NCBI GenBank assembly: GCA_036386395.1
Contig: DASVVU010000058.1
Coordinates: 1 to 30,536, forward strand
Length of the DNA: 30,536 nt
Source of the DNA: JAJKJG01 sp036386395
GTDB taxonomy: Bacteria > Pseudomonadota > Alphaproteobacteria > Rhizobiales > Beijerinckiaceae
Direction: 5' to 3'
The notes below the pieces were generated by a model. It searched no databases. It was not told where the DNA came from and was given only the letters and a program-made list of their open reading frames with translations. Made by a program: the position numbers and the translations under genes. This document shows positions 1 to 9,242 of the stretch, in pieces. Every line of letters starts with the position of its first letter. Positions within the stretch are counted from its first letter, which is position 1.

Positions 1-304
1 GATCGCCCGCGCCTACGCGAACATGCGCGCCGCCGAGCTCATGGTGCGCGAGGCGCTTCGTCTCTACGAAGCCGGGCACAACCCCGGCGCCGAGGCCAAC
101 ATGGCGAAGATGCTCGCCGCCGACGCCTCCTTCGAGGCCGCCAACGTCTGCGTCCAGACCCACGGCGGCTTCGGCTTCGCCGAGGAATACGACGTCGAGC
201 GCAAGTTCCGCGAGACCCGCCTCTACCAGGTCGCGCCGATCTCGACGAACCTGATCCTCGCCTATCTCGCCGAGCACGTGCTCGGGCTACCAAGGTCGTA
301 TTGA
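1..304 (+). CDS. Acyl-CoA dehydrogenase, C-terminal end only
   Basis: The reading frame is open from base 2 at the window edge to a stop at 304, so only about the last 100 residues are present. The segment CVQTHGGFGFAEEYDVER followed by KFRETRLYQVAPISTN is the classic C-terminal helical block of flavin-dependent acyl-CoA dehydrogenases (Q-x-HGG-G-F, then an fR-d-r motif near the FAD and CoA sites). These enzymes introduce an alpha,beta double bond into acyl-CoA esters in the cytoplasm and pass electrons to ETF. The next gene starts 3 bases after the stop, so the two are very likely co-transcribed, which fits an oxidation-then-hydration pair. The substrate cannot be read from this fragment. 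Confidence 0.93.
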   Translation, partial: IARAYANMRAAELMVREALRLYEAGHNPGAEANMAKMLAADASFEAANVCVQTHGGFGFAEEYDVERKFRETRLYQVAPISTNLILAYLAEHVLGLPRSY

Positions 305-307
305 GCA

Positions 308-1156
308 ATGAACGCCGGCCTCGATCATCTGCGGACCTGGGTCGGGCGCACCGAGGAGCGCTCCGATCTCTTGACGCCCCGCCTCGCCGAGGCCTTCGAC
401 GCGACCTTGGACGAGCCGCCCCGCGCCTACGCGGCGGGCGACGCGGCGCTCCTCGGCATCCACTGGTGCATCGGCAACCCGGCCGTGCGAGCGAGCGGGC
501 TCGGACGCGATGGTCATCCGAAGCGTCAGGGCTTCATGCCGCCGGTGCCGCTGCCGCGGCGCATGTGGGCGGCGGGGGAGCTGACCTTCCTGGCGCCGCT
601 CGCCGTCGGCCTTGAGACGGCACGGGTGTCGACGATCGCCTCCCTCGACTTCAAGGAAGGCCGCACCGGCCCGCTCTGGTTCCTCGGCATCGACCACGAG
701 TACCGGCAGGAGGGTGGAACTTGCGTCCGCGAGCGCCAGACCGTCGTCTACCGGGAGGACCCGAAGCCGGGGGAGAACCGCCCCGAGCTGGGCTCCGGCG
801 GGGAAGCGGAGTCGGCGGACCCCGTGCGCACTCTCGTCCCCGACTCGACGATGCTGTTCCGCTATTCGGCCCTGACCTTCAACGGCCACCGCATCCACTA
901 CGACAAGGACTACGTCCGCGACGTCGAGGGCTACCCGGACCTCGTCGTGCATGGGCCTCTCGTCGCGACCCTCTTGCTCCGCGCCGCCGCCGAGGCCCGG
1001 CCGGGCTTGCGGACGCTGTCGTTCCGGGCCCTCTCGCCGAGCTTCGTCGGCCGCCCCCTGGCAATCTCCCTTGCAGAAGCCGAAGAGGGCCTTGCCGCAA
1101 CGGCAACGAGCGACGGGCGCCGGATCATGGCGGCGCACGCCACGTTCGCGGCTTGA
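308..1156 (+). CDS. MaoC/HTD2-like acyl-CoA dehydratase with two hotdog folds (mesaconyl-C4-CoA hydratase-like)
   Basis: This 282-residue protein has the layout of the FAS1/HTD2-type dehydratases: an N-terminal MaoC-like half (about residues 10-150, including WFLGIDHEYRQEG and ERQTVVYRE) and a C-terminal half with the hydratase signature FNGHRIHYDKDY (191-202) followed by GYPDLVVHGPL (208-218). The family adds water across, or removes it from, the double bond of acyl-CoA thioesters; characterised relatives include mesaconyl-C4-CoA hydratase and HTD2. It lies between an acyl-CoA dehydrogenase and a TRAP transporter, so hydration of the dehydrogenase product is the likely role. The ATG at 308 directly follows the upstream stop. 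The family call is firm, the substrate is not known. Confidence 0.85.
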   Translation: MNAGLDHLRTWVGRTEERSDLLTPRLAEAFDATLDEPPRAYAAGDAALLGIHWCIGNPAVRASGLGRDGHPKRQGFMPPVPLPRRMWAAGELTFLAPLAVGLETARVSTIASLDFKEGRTGPLWFLGIDHEYRQEGGTCVRERQTVVYREDPKPGENRPELGSGGEAESADPVRTLVPDSTMLFRYSALTFNGHRIHYDKDYVRDVEGYPDLVVHGPLVATLLLRAAAEARPGLRTLSFRALSPSFVGRPLAISLAEAEEGLAATATSDGRRIMAAHATFAA

Positions 1157-1211
1157 AGCGCCGCCCGGATCGAATAAGACTGCGCCCATAACAAAACGGA
1201 GGGACGCCCCA

Positions 1212-2213
1212 ATGAGAAAATTATGGACCGCGCTCGCAGTCACGGCCGCGACGCTTCTGGCCTATCCGGCGGCCGCGCAGGCTCCCATCGTCATCAAGTT
1301 CAGCCACGTCGTGACGCCGGACACGCCGAAGGGCAAGGGCGCCGAGCGGTTCAGGGAACTCGCCGAGAAGTACACCAACGGCCGGGTGAAGGTGGAGGTC
1401 TATCCGAACTCGCAGCTCTACAAGGACAAGGAGGAGGTCGACGCCCTCCAGCTCGGCGCGGTCCAGATGCTTGCCCCGTCGCTCGCGAAGTTCGGTCCGC
1501 TCGGCGTGAGGGAGTTCGAGGTCTTCGACCTGCCGTTCATCCTGCCGAGCAAGGCGGCCCTGCGGAAGGTCACGGAAGGGCAGCTCGGCAGGTCCTTGTT
1601 CAAGAAGCTCGAGTCGAAGGGCATCGTCGGCCTCGGCTACTGGGACAACGGCTTCAAGGTGATGAGCGCCAACAAGCCGCTGCGCGTCCCTGAGGACTTC
1701 CGCGGCCTCAAGATGCGCATCCAGTCGTCGAAGGTGCTCGAGGCGCAGATGCGGGCGCTCGGCGCGATCCCGCAGGTGATGGCCTTCTCGGAGGTCTACC
1801 AGGCGATGCAGACCGGCGTCGTCGACGGCTCCGAGAACACGCCCTCGAACATGTACACGCAGAAGCACCACGAGGTGCAGAAGTACATCACGCTGTCCGA
1901 CCACGGCTACATCGGCTACGCGGTGATCGCGAACAAGAAATTCTGGGACGGCCTGCCGGCCGACGTGCGCGGGCAGCTCGAGAAGGCGATGGCCGAGGCC
2001 ACCGCCTACGCCAACGAGATTTCCCAGACCGAGAACGACGAGGCCCTCGCCGAGATCAGGAAGTCCGGCAAGAGCGAGCTCATCGAGCTCACCCCTGAGC
2101 AGAAGGCCGCCTGGCGCAAGGCCCTCGACCCGCTCTACGCCGACATGGCCTCGCGCGTCGGCAAGGAGACCATCGAGGAGTTCCAGCGCGAGGCGCGCGG
2201 CGCGACGCAGTAA
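1212..2213 (+). CDS. dctP: TRAP transporter periplasmic solute-binding protein (DctP family)
   Basis: A 333-residue receptor. The chosen ATG is preceded by GGAGGG at 1198-1203 and gives a clean signal peptide (MRKLWTALAVTAATLLAYPA, cleavage near AAAQA); the much longer open frame upstream is noise. DctP hallmarks are visible: the substrate-carboxylate arginine in LKMRIQSS (R169), GAIPQVMAFSEVYQAMQTG, and VDGSENT (205-210). It captures an organic acid in the periplasm and hands it to the DctQ/DctM membrane pair encoded next. It is separated from dctQ by a 150-base gap holding a large palindrome. The ligand is unknown; neighbouring CoA enzymes suggest a carboxylic acid. The symbol is the family name, not evidence of C4-dicarboxylate specificity. 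Confidence 0.93.
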   Translation: MRKLWTALAVTAATLLAYPAAAQAPIVIKFSHVVTPDTPKGKGAERFRELAEKYTNGRVKVEVYPNSQLYKDKEEVDALQLGAVQMLAPSLAKFGPLGVREFEVFDLPFILPSKAALRKVTEGQLGRSLFKKLESKGIVGLGYWDNGFKVMSANKPLRVPEDFRGLKMRIQSSKVLEAQMRALGAIPQVMAFSEVYQAMQTGVVDGSENTPSNMYTQKHHEVQKYITLSDHGYIGYAVIANKKFWDGLPADVRGQLEKAMAEATAYANEISQTENDEALAEIRKSGKSELIELTPEQKAAWRKALDPLYADMASRVGKETIEEFQREARGATQ

Positions 2214-2234
2214 GCTGCGTTCCTGTCCCAACGC

Positions 2235-2326
2235 TTGTCATGGCCGGGCTTGACCCGGCCATCCAGGCACCGTTCACTCCGGCGACGGCGCAGCCTGGAT
2301 CGCCGGGTCAAGCCCGGCGATGACAA
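2235..2326. repeat. Imperfect 92-bp palindrome between dctP and dctQ
   Basis: The left arm, TTGTCATGGCCGGGCTTGAC and onward to CCAGGC, pairs with the right arm from GCCTGG to TGACAA with a few mismatches. Each arm also holds its own small palindrome (GGCCGGG-CTTGA-CCCGGCC on the left). Elements of this type are dispersed through many Hyphomicrobiales genomes. Here it sits between the receptor gene and the two membrane genes of one transporter, where it could halt transcription partly or protect the dctP mRNA 3' end and so raise receptor output relative to the permease (inference). Confidence 0.85.
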
Positions 2327-2364
2327 TGGAACGGTGAACCGCGGCTGCTCGTAAGGGGGCCCAC

Positions 2365-2967
2365 TTGGCTTTGCGCGTCCTCGACCGGCTCGAGGAGATC
2401 CTGATCGCGAGCCTCATGGCGGCCGCGACGGTGCTGATCTTCGTCGCGGTGGTGCACCGCTATTCGTCCGGCGTGCCGTTCCTCTATCCGCTCATGCACC
2501 AGATCCACCTCTCCTGGGCGCAGGAGCTGTGCATCTACATGTTCGTCTGGATGGCGAAGTTCGGCGCGGCCTACGGCGTGCGCACCGGCATCCACGTCGG
2601 CGTCGACGTCCTCGTCAACAAGCTCGCCCCGCCCTCCCGCAAGCGCGTGGTCCTGTTCGGCCTCGCCTGCGGCGCGCTCTTCACCTTCATCGTCGGCACC
2701 ATGGGGGCGAAGTTCGTCTTCGGCCTCATGGACACCGACCAGACCTCGCCCGACCTCGAGCTGCCGAGCTGGATCGTCTATCTCGCGATCCCGCTCGGCT
2801 CCTACCTCATGTGCTTCCGCTTCCTGCAGGTGGCCTGGGCTTTCTGGCGCACGGGCGAGCTGCCGCACCACGACCCGGCCCACGTCGAGGGCGTGGTCGA
2901 GAGCCCGCAGGCCGCGCGCGACCTCGCGGCCAAGGAGGCCTCCGCCGCCGATGGAGCGGCCCGGTGA
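2365..2967 (+). CDS. dctQ: TRAP transporter small membrane subunit (DctQ family)
   Basis: A 200-residue protein with four hydrophobic segments (about 13-32, 50-75, 92-112 and 135-158). The block LSWAQELCIYMFVWMAKFGA followed by GVRTGIHVGVDV is the DctQ signature. The only in-frame start that keeps the first membrane helix is TTG at 2365, preceded by AAGGGGG (2353-2359), so a TTG start is called. The stop overlaps the next gene by four bases (GTGA), implying translational coupling with DctM. It forms the membrane complex with DctM. The last 35 or so residues are a charged, alanine-rich cytoplasmic tail with no recognised role. Confidence 0.9.
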   Translation: MALRVLDRLEEILIASLMAAATVLIFVAVVHRYSSGVPFLYPLMHQIHLSWAQELCIYMFVWMAKFGAAYGVRTGIHVGVDVLVNKLAPPSRKRVVLFGLACGALFTFIVGTMGAKFVFGLMDTDQTSPDLELPSWIVYLAIPLGSYLMCFRFLQVAWAFWRTGELPHHDPAHVEGVVESPQAARDLAAKEASAADGAAR

Positions 2968-4286
2968 ACGCCGCGATCATCTTCGGCCTCCTCGTCGCGC
3001 TCATGCTGACCGGCATGCCGATCTCGATCGCGCTGGGTCTGACGGTGCTGACCTTCCTCTTCACCATGACGACCGTGCCGATCGAGGCCGTGGGGCTGAA
3101 GCTGTTCACCGGGATCGAGAACTTCGAGATCATGGCGATCCCGTTCTTCATCCTGGCCGGCAATTTCCTCACACATGGCGGCGTCGCGAAGCGCATGATC
3201 GCCTTCGCGACCGCGATGATCGGCCACTGGCACGGGGGCCTCGGGCTTGCCGGCGTCATGGCCTGCGCGCTTTTCGCCGCCGTGTCCGGATCGAGCCCCG
3301 CGACCGTCGTCGCCATCGGCTCGATCATCCTGCCGGCCATGGTCGCGCAGGGGTTCCCGAAACGCTTCGGGGCCGGCGTCATCACGACCTCGGGGGCGCT
3401 GGGCATCCTCATCCCGCCTTCGATCGTGATGGTGATCTACTGCGTCGCGACGAGCGGCGCCGTCGCGATCGGGCCGACCGGCCAGCGCGTCGGCTCCGCC
3501 TCCGTCGGGCAGATGTTCATCGCCGGCGTCGTGCCGGGGCTGATGCTCGCGACGCTTCTCGGCCTCACCACCTGGTACCGGGCCTGGCGGAACGATTATC
3601 CGCGCATGCCGCGCGCCACCTGGGCCGAGCGCCTGCGCGCATTGCGCCAATCGTTCTGGGGCCTCTCCCTCATTGTCCTCGTGCTCGGGGGCATCTACGC
3701 CGGCTTCTTCACCCCGACCGAGGCCGCGGCGGTGAGCGCCGTCTACGCCTTCGTGATCGCGGTGTTCGTCTACCGCGACATGGGGCTCGCCGACGTGCCG
3801 AAGGTGCTCCTCGCCTCGGCCAACATGAGCGCGATGCTGCTCTACATCATCACCAACGCGGTCCTGTTCTCGTTCCTCATGACGAACGAGCAGATCCCGC
3901 AGGCGATGACGAGCTGGATCGTCGATTCCGGCGTCGGCTGGGTCGGCTTCCTCCTCCTCGTCAACATCCTGCTCCTCGTCGCCGGCAACGTCATGGAGCC
4001 GTCCTCGATCGTGCTGATCACGGCGCCGATCCTGTTTCCGGTCGCGGTGCGCCTCGGCATCGACCCGGTGCACTTCGGGATTCTCATCGTCGTCAACATG
4101 GAGGTCGGCATGTGCCACCCGCCGGTCGGCCTCAACCTCTACGTCGCCTCCGGCATCACCAAGATGGGCATCACCGAGCTCACCATCGCGGTCTGGCCCT
4201 GGCTCCTGACCATGCTCGGCTTCCTCGTGGTCGTGACCTACGTGCCGCAGATCTCGCTGTGGCTGCCGCGGGCCCTGGGGATGTAG
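2964..4286 (+). CDS. dctM: TRAP transporter large permease subunit (DctM family)
   Basis: A 440-residue multi-pass membrane protein, the usual length for DctM. It starts at the GTG of the GTGA overlap with dctQ (VNAAIIFGLLVALMLTGMPI); the longer open frame upstream overlaps dctQ and is not used. Family blocks are plain: MAIPFFILAGNFLTHGG, GSSPATVVAIGSIILPAM, GALGILIPPSIVMVIY, GFFTPTEAAAVSAVYA, NVMEPSSIVLITAPILFPV and NMEVGMCHPPVGLNLYV. It is the ion-coupled transport channel that receives substrate from the DctP receptor. Organisation dctP-dctQ-dctM is the standard TRAP order. Specificity follows the receptor and cannot be assigned. Confidence 0.94.
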   Translation: MNAAIIFGLLVALMLTGMPISIALGLTVLTFLFTMTTVPIEAVGLKLFTGIENFEIMAIPFFILAGNFLTHGGVAKRMIAFATAMIGHWHGGLGLAGVMACALFAAVSGSSPATVVAIGSIILPAMVAQGFPKRFGAGVITTSGALGILIPPSIVMVIYCVATSGAVAIGPTGQRVGSASVGQMFIAGVVPGLMLATLLGLTTWYRAWRNDYPRMPRATWAERLRALRQSFWGLSLIVLVLGGIYAGFFTPTEAAAVSAVYAFVIAVFVYRDMGLADVPKVLLASANMSAMLLYIITNAVLFSFLMTNEQIPQAMTSWIVDSGVGWVGFLLLVNILLLVAGNVMEPSSIVLITAPILFPVAVRLGIDPVHFGILIVVNMEVGMCHPPVGLNLYVASGITKMGITELTIAVWPWLLTMLGFLVVVTYVPQISLWLPRALGM

Positions 4287-4293
4287 ATAGCCA

Positions 4294-4809
4294 ATGCCGA
4301 TGCAGATCTCGATCGCCGACCGCAGCTCGGACCCAGCCGTCCTCGCACGGCTGTTCAGCCGGAACATCAGCGCGGATTACATCTCCCATTCGGAGCTGCA
4401 GGGCCGACGCGCGCCCGCCCCCGGCGCCTGGGCGCAGGACGTCGAGTCGGTGTTCCGGGACGAGATCGCCGCCCGGCTCGGCGAGCCCCTGGACCGGTTC
4501 CCCCCTGACAGGGATTGGAAAGGGATTATCGAGGCCCGCCGCGACGGGGCGCTGATCGGCATGGCCTTCGTCTCGTTCACGCGCGATGCGCCGGTGCCGT
4601 TCGGCTGGCTCGAGGATATCGTCGTCGAGCAGGCGCTGCGCGGCGAAGGCCATGGCGAGCGCATGATCGAATGGATCGCCGAGCGGTTCCGGGAGGCCGG
4701 AATCCGCCGCCTCTTCCTCGAAAGCGGCATCGGCAACGACGCGGCCCATCACTTGTTCGAGCGTCTAGGCTTCAAGGCCGTATCCATCGTCATGATGCGG
4801 GATTTGTGA
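4294..4809 (+). CDS. GNAT-family N-acetyltransferase
   Basis: A 171-residue protein with the GNAT acetyl-CoA loop R-G-E-G-H-G (116-121, the RxxGxG/A motif) after strand LEDIVVEQAL, and the C-terminal N-D-A-A-H-H-L-F-E-R-L-G-F block (148-160) typical of motif B. Such enzymes move an acetyl group from acetyl-CoA to an amine on a small molecule or protein. It begins 7 bases after the dctM stop, so it may be read from the TRAP operon, although no strong ribosome site is visible. The acceptor is unknown. Together with the following gene it separates the TRAP genes from the CoA-transferase. Confidence 0.85.
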   Translation: MPMQISIADRSSDPAVLARLFSRNISADYISHSELQGRRAPAPGAWAQDVESVFRDEIAARLGEPLDRFPPDRDWKGIIEARRDGALIGMAFVSFTRDAPVPFGWLEDIVVEQALRGEGHGERMIEWIAERFREAGIRRLFLESGIGNDAAHHLFERLGFKAVSIVMMRDL

Positions 4810-4848
4810 GAAGCTGTCCCCCGGGAACGTTCGTCCTGGGGGAATGCC

Positions 4849-5670
4849 ATGGTCGATCTCTATCCCTTTGCGAAAGGCTACGTTGCCCCGATCGCCGCGA
4901 GCGTCATCCTCGCAGCGGCCATCATCGGCTCATTCATGCTGCTCCGCCGCTGGCCCGCGGTCCCGCGCATCCAGTACATAATGCTCCTCTGCCTTTTCGG
5001 CGCCGGCGCGCTGCTGGTCCTTCTTTGGTTCGAGAATACGAACGTCGCACGATACGTGAGCACAATTTTTCAGGTGGTGGGCATCGTGGTAGCAGCCTAC
5101 ATGGTGGTGGTCACCAATGACAGAAATACCAAGCAGCAGATCGAGACAGCCCAGCGCGAGACATATCAGAAACTCGAGCTCAGCTCCGTCGAACTATTCC
5201 GGTTCGAGTGCACCCACCCCGAATTCGCCCAGCTTCTCTGGGAATCTGAGACCCGTTCCGAACGGGGGGAGCCTCGGCAATTACCTGAGGTCAGCAATTA
5301 CCAGCTGCGGGAGTACATTTTCCAGATGCTGAACCTGTTCGAGATGGCTTGCCGCTTCCGCTTTGACGGAATTATCAAGCCGGAGATATTCGGAAGCTGG
5401 GTGATCTGGATATGGCAACTCTGCCGTGAGCCGGTGTTCCATCAAGAATGGCACAGCGACATGCGCCTGCATTACATCGAACGCTTCCGTGGGATTGTCG
5501 ATAAAGGCGTCTGGCTTTCGCAGGTCCACGGAAAGCAGGGAGAGAAGGAGGCGAGGCGCAGCTTCTTCAAATTTGTATCCGAGGCTCTTGGCGGCTGCGA
5601 GGTTGTCGCCGAATGGCTTGATCATGCTTTGTTGCCACCCTGTGCCGGGCACACTGCCGCGGTTGCCTGA
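4849..5670 (+). CDS. Membrane-anchored protein of unknown function with three N-terminal helices
   Basis: I do not recognise this 273-residue protein. Three hydrophobic segments are clear at about 11-32, 42-60 and 69-88, followed by a soluble region rich in aromatic residues (for example YQLREYIFQMLNLFEMACRF and FGSWVIWIWQLC). The stretch TNDRNTKQQIETAQRETYQKLE (89-110) looks helical and could be a short coiled coil linking membrane and soluble parts. The start ATG has GGGGGAA upstream (about 4838-4844). The sequence is visibly richer in A/T than the flanking catabolic genes, which suggests later acquisition. Its overall shape resembles membrane-tethered sensors or effectors, but no catalytic motif is visible and no function is proposed. 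Confidence 0.75.
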   Translation: MVDLYPFAKGYVAPIAASVILAAAIIGSFMLLRRWPAVPRIQYIMLLCLFGAGALLVLLWFENTNVARYVSTIFQVVGIVVAAYMVVVTNDRNTKQQIETAQRETYQKLELSSVELFRFECTHPEFAQLLWESETRSERGEPRQLPEVSNYQLREYIFQMLNLFEMACRFRFDGIIKPEIFGSWVIWIWQLCREPVFHQEWHSDMRLHYIERFRGIVDKGVWLSQVHGKQGEKEARRSFFKFVSEALGGCEVVAEWLDHALLPPCAGHTAAVA

Positions 5671-5748
5671 CACGGCCTTAGAGGCCGCAGAGGATGTAGT
5701 GGAGCGACCCCGCTTGAGAACCCTTGCCTGCGGTGCCATTGCTCCCCC

Positions 5749-6876
5749 ATGACCCACGATCTCGAAGGGCTCCTCGTCGTCTCGGTCGAGCAGGCCGTTG
5801 CCGCGCCCTACTGCTCCGGCCGCCTCGCGGACGCGGGCGCGCGGGTGATCAAGGTCGAGCGGCCGGAGGGGGACTTCGCCCGGCGCTACGATGCTTACGT
5901 CAACGGCGAGAGCGCCTATTTCGTGTGGCTCAACCGGGGCAAGGAATCGGCCGCCCTCGATCTCAAGGAGGAGGCCGACCGGGCGCTCCTCGCCGCGATA
6001 GTGGAGCGGGCCGATGTGTTCATCCAGAACCTCGCGCCGGGCGCGGTCGACCGCCTCGGCTTCGCCCCCGACGAGCTTCGCCGCAGGAACCCGCGCCTCG
6101 TCACCTGCTCGATCTCGGGCTACGGCGACGAGGGCCCTTATCGCGACCTCAAGGCCTACGATCTCCTGGTGCAGGCCGAGACCGCGCTCTCGACCGTCAC
6201 CGGCAACGAGCACGGCATGGCCCGGGTCGGCGTGTCGGTGTGCGACATCGCGGCCGGCATGACGGCGTTCCAGGGCATCCTCCAGGCCCTCATCGGGCGC
6301 TCCCGCACGGGCGAGGGGCGGCACGTCGCGGTCTCGCTCTACCACGCGCTCGCCGACTGGATGAACGTGCCGTACCTGCAATACGTCTACGGCGGCCACA
6401 CGCCCGAGCGCTGCGGCCTCAACCACCCGACCATCGCGCCTTACGGCGACTACGTGTGCCGGGACGGCAAGGCGGTGCTGTTCTCGATCCAGAACGAGAC
6501 CGAGTGGCGCATGCTCTGCGAAAAAGTGCTCGGCCGCCCGGAGATCGCCGACGACGAGCGCTTCGCCACGAACCCGCTCCGGGTGCAGAACCGCCCCGCC
6601 CTCGACGCGATCATCCTCGAGGGCTTCGGCGCCGCGCCCCGGGAAACGATTATCGAGCGGCTGGAGGCGGCGCGCATCGCCTACGGCCGCGTCAGCACCC
6701 TCGATGACCTCAAAGGGCACCCGCAGAACCGCACCGTCACGGTCGAGACCCCGGCGGGCCCTGTCACGATGCTCGCCCCGGGCATGATCTTCGATGGCGA
6801 GCTTCCGCGCCTCGGCCCGGTGCCGCGGGTCGGCGAGCACACGGATGCGATCCGGACGGAGTTTCGCACCTCGTAG
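5749..6876 (+). CDS. CaiB/BaiF class III CoA-transferase
   Basis: A 375-residue family III CoA-transferase, close to the usual 380-400 length. Visible blocks: LVVSVEQAVAAPYCSGRLADAGARVIKVE near the N terminus (VERPEGDFAR), LNRGKESAALDL (61-72), VFIQNLAPGAVDRLGF (90-105), the LVTCSISGYGDEGPYRDLKAYD region with the likely catalytic aspartate D138, and GRHVAVSLYHALADWM. These enzymes move CoA between carboxylic acids through an aspartyl-CoA thioester in the cytoplasm. With the acyl-CoA dehydrogenase, hydratase and TRAP genes upstream it plausibly activates the imported acid. It is shorter at the C terminus than formyl-CoA transferase. The substrate pair is not known. Confidence 0.9.
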   Translation: MTHDLEGLLVVSVEQAVAAPYCSGRLADAGARVIKVERPEGDFARRYDAYVNGESAYFVWLNRGKESAALDLKEEADRALLAAIVERADVFIQNLAPGAVDRLGFAPDELRRRNPRLVTCSISGYGDEGPYRDLKAYDLLVQAETALSTVTGNEHGMARVGVSVCDIAAGMTAFQGILQALIGRSRTGEGRHVAVSLYHALADWMNVPYLQYVYGGHTPERCGLNHPTIAPYGDYVCRDGKAVLFSIQNETEWRMLCEKVLGRPEIADDERFATNPLRVQNRPALDAIILEGFGAAPRETIIERLEAARIAYGRVSTLDDLKGHPQNRTVTVETPAGPVTMLAPGMIFDGELPRLGPVPRVGEHTDAIRTEFRTS

Positions 6877-6899
6877 TGCCGAACAGGCAGCAGATGCTC

Positions 6900-6928
6900 T
6901 GGCAATCTTTGCCAAAAATCAATATTTT
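6900..6928 (+). promoter_or_regulatory. Candidate operator and -10 region of the parDE operon
   Basis: A short inverted repeat TGGCA-ATCTT-TGCCA (6900-6914) is followed by a TATTTT hexamer (6923-6928) and then by AAGGAGGG at the ribosome site (6935-6942). ParD antitoxins carry a ribbon-helix-helix DNA-binding domain and normally repress their own promoter, so a small palindrome here is a reasonable operator candidate. The -35 match is weak. Confidence 0.35.
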
Positions 6929-6946
6929 AAAGGCAAGGAGGGCCCG

Positions 6947-7186
6947 ATGATGGCGACCATGAACATCTCCCTGCCCGACCCGATGCGCGAATGGGTGGAG
7001 CATCGTGTCCGAGGCGGGCAATACGCCAATGTGAGCGACTACGTCCGCGACCTCATCCGGCACGACCACGAGCGTCAGCAGGCACTAGAGCGGGCACTGA
7101 TCGAAGGCGAAGCGAGCGGGATCAGCCGGCGCTCGGTCCGGGAGATTATTGCCGGCGCGAAGTCCCAGATCGATGCCCAGGGTTGA
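6947..7186 (+). CDS. parD: ParD-like type II antitoxin (ribbon-helix-helix)
   Basis: A 79-residue protein. MNISLPDPMREWVEHRV (residues 5-21) is the ParD/CopG beta strand and first helix, and GQYANVSDYVRDLIRHDHER is the signature second half of the ParD fold. The C-terminal part (ALIEGEASGISRRSVREIIA) is the toxin-binding helical tail. Start codons at 6947, 6950 and 6959 are all possible; 6947 has the best spacing from AAGGAGGG. It neutralises the ParE toxin encoded immediately downstream, overlapping its reading frame by 14 bases, and probably represses the operon. The unit lies between catabolic genes to which it has no evident link. Confidence 0.92.
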   Translation: MMATMNISLPDPMREWVEHRVRGGQYANVSDYVRDLIRHDHERQQALERALIEGEASGISRRSVREIIAGAKSQIDAQG

Positions 7187-7469
7187 GATCACCGAAGCGG
7201 CTGATCGCGATATTTCCGAGATTTATGTCTATTCGCACCGCCGGTATGGCGAGGCCCAAGCCGAGCGCTACTTGCTCGGCCTGGACGCGTGTTTCGAGCG
7301 GCTTGCCGAGATGCCGCGGATGGGCCGAAACATCGACCACATCCGGACCGGCTACTTCCGCTTCGAGCATGCGAGACATACGATCTTCTACATCATCCTG
7401 AAGGACGGCATTCGGATCGTACGCGTTCTCCACGCCAGCATGGACCCGCAGCGGCACCTCGAAGGATAG
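7173..7469 (+). CDS. parE: ParE-like type II toxin (RelE/ParE superfamily)
   Basis: A 98-residue protein beginning MPRVEITEAADRDISEIYVY, the standard ParE N terminus, with AEMPRMGRNIDHIRTGYFRFE and HTIFYIILKDGIRIVRVLHASMD in the C-terminal sheet, and a final H-L-E-G. ParE toxins usually block DNA gyrase. The ATG at 7173 lies inside the antitoxin gene in another frame, so the pair is translationally coupled. The length is full and all family blocks are present, so it looks active. It ends 5 bases from the stop of the convergent dehydratase gene. Confidence 0.92.
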   Translation: MPRVEITEAADRDISEIYVYSHRRYGEAQAERYLLGLDACFERLAEMPRMGRNIDHIRTGYFRFEHARHTIFYIILKDGIRIVRVLHASMDPQRHLEG

Positions 7470-7474
7470 CGTCC

Positions 7475-9208
<1,734 letters not shown>

Positions 9209-9242
9209 TTCTTGTTGTCCTTCCGTATCGATGCTGTGTCGC

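Noticed and set aside
951..1211. Long N-terminal extension of the DctP frame
   Set aside because: It overlaps the dehydratase gene, and the ATG at 1212 has a good ribosome site and a standard signal peptide.
2802..4367. A 521-codon open frame on the minus strand over dctM
   Set aside because: Composition is dominated by His, Asp, Glu and Arg, as expected for the complement of a GC-rich membrane protein gene.
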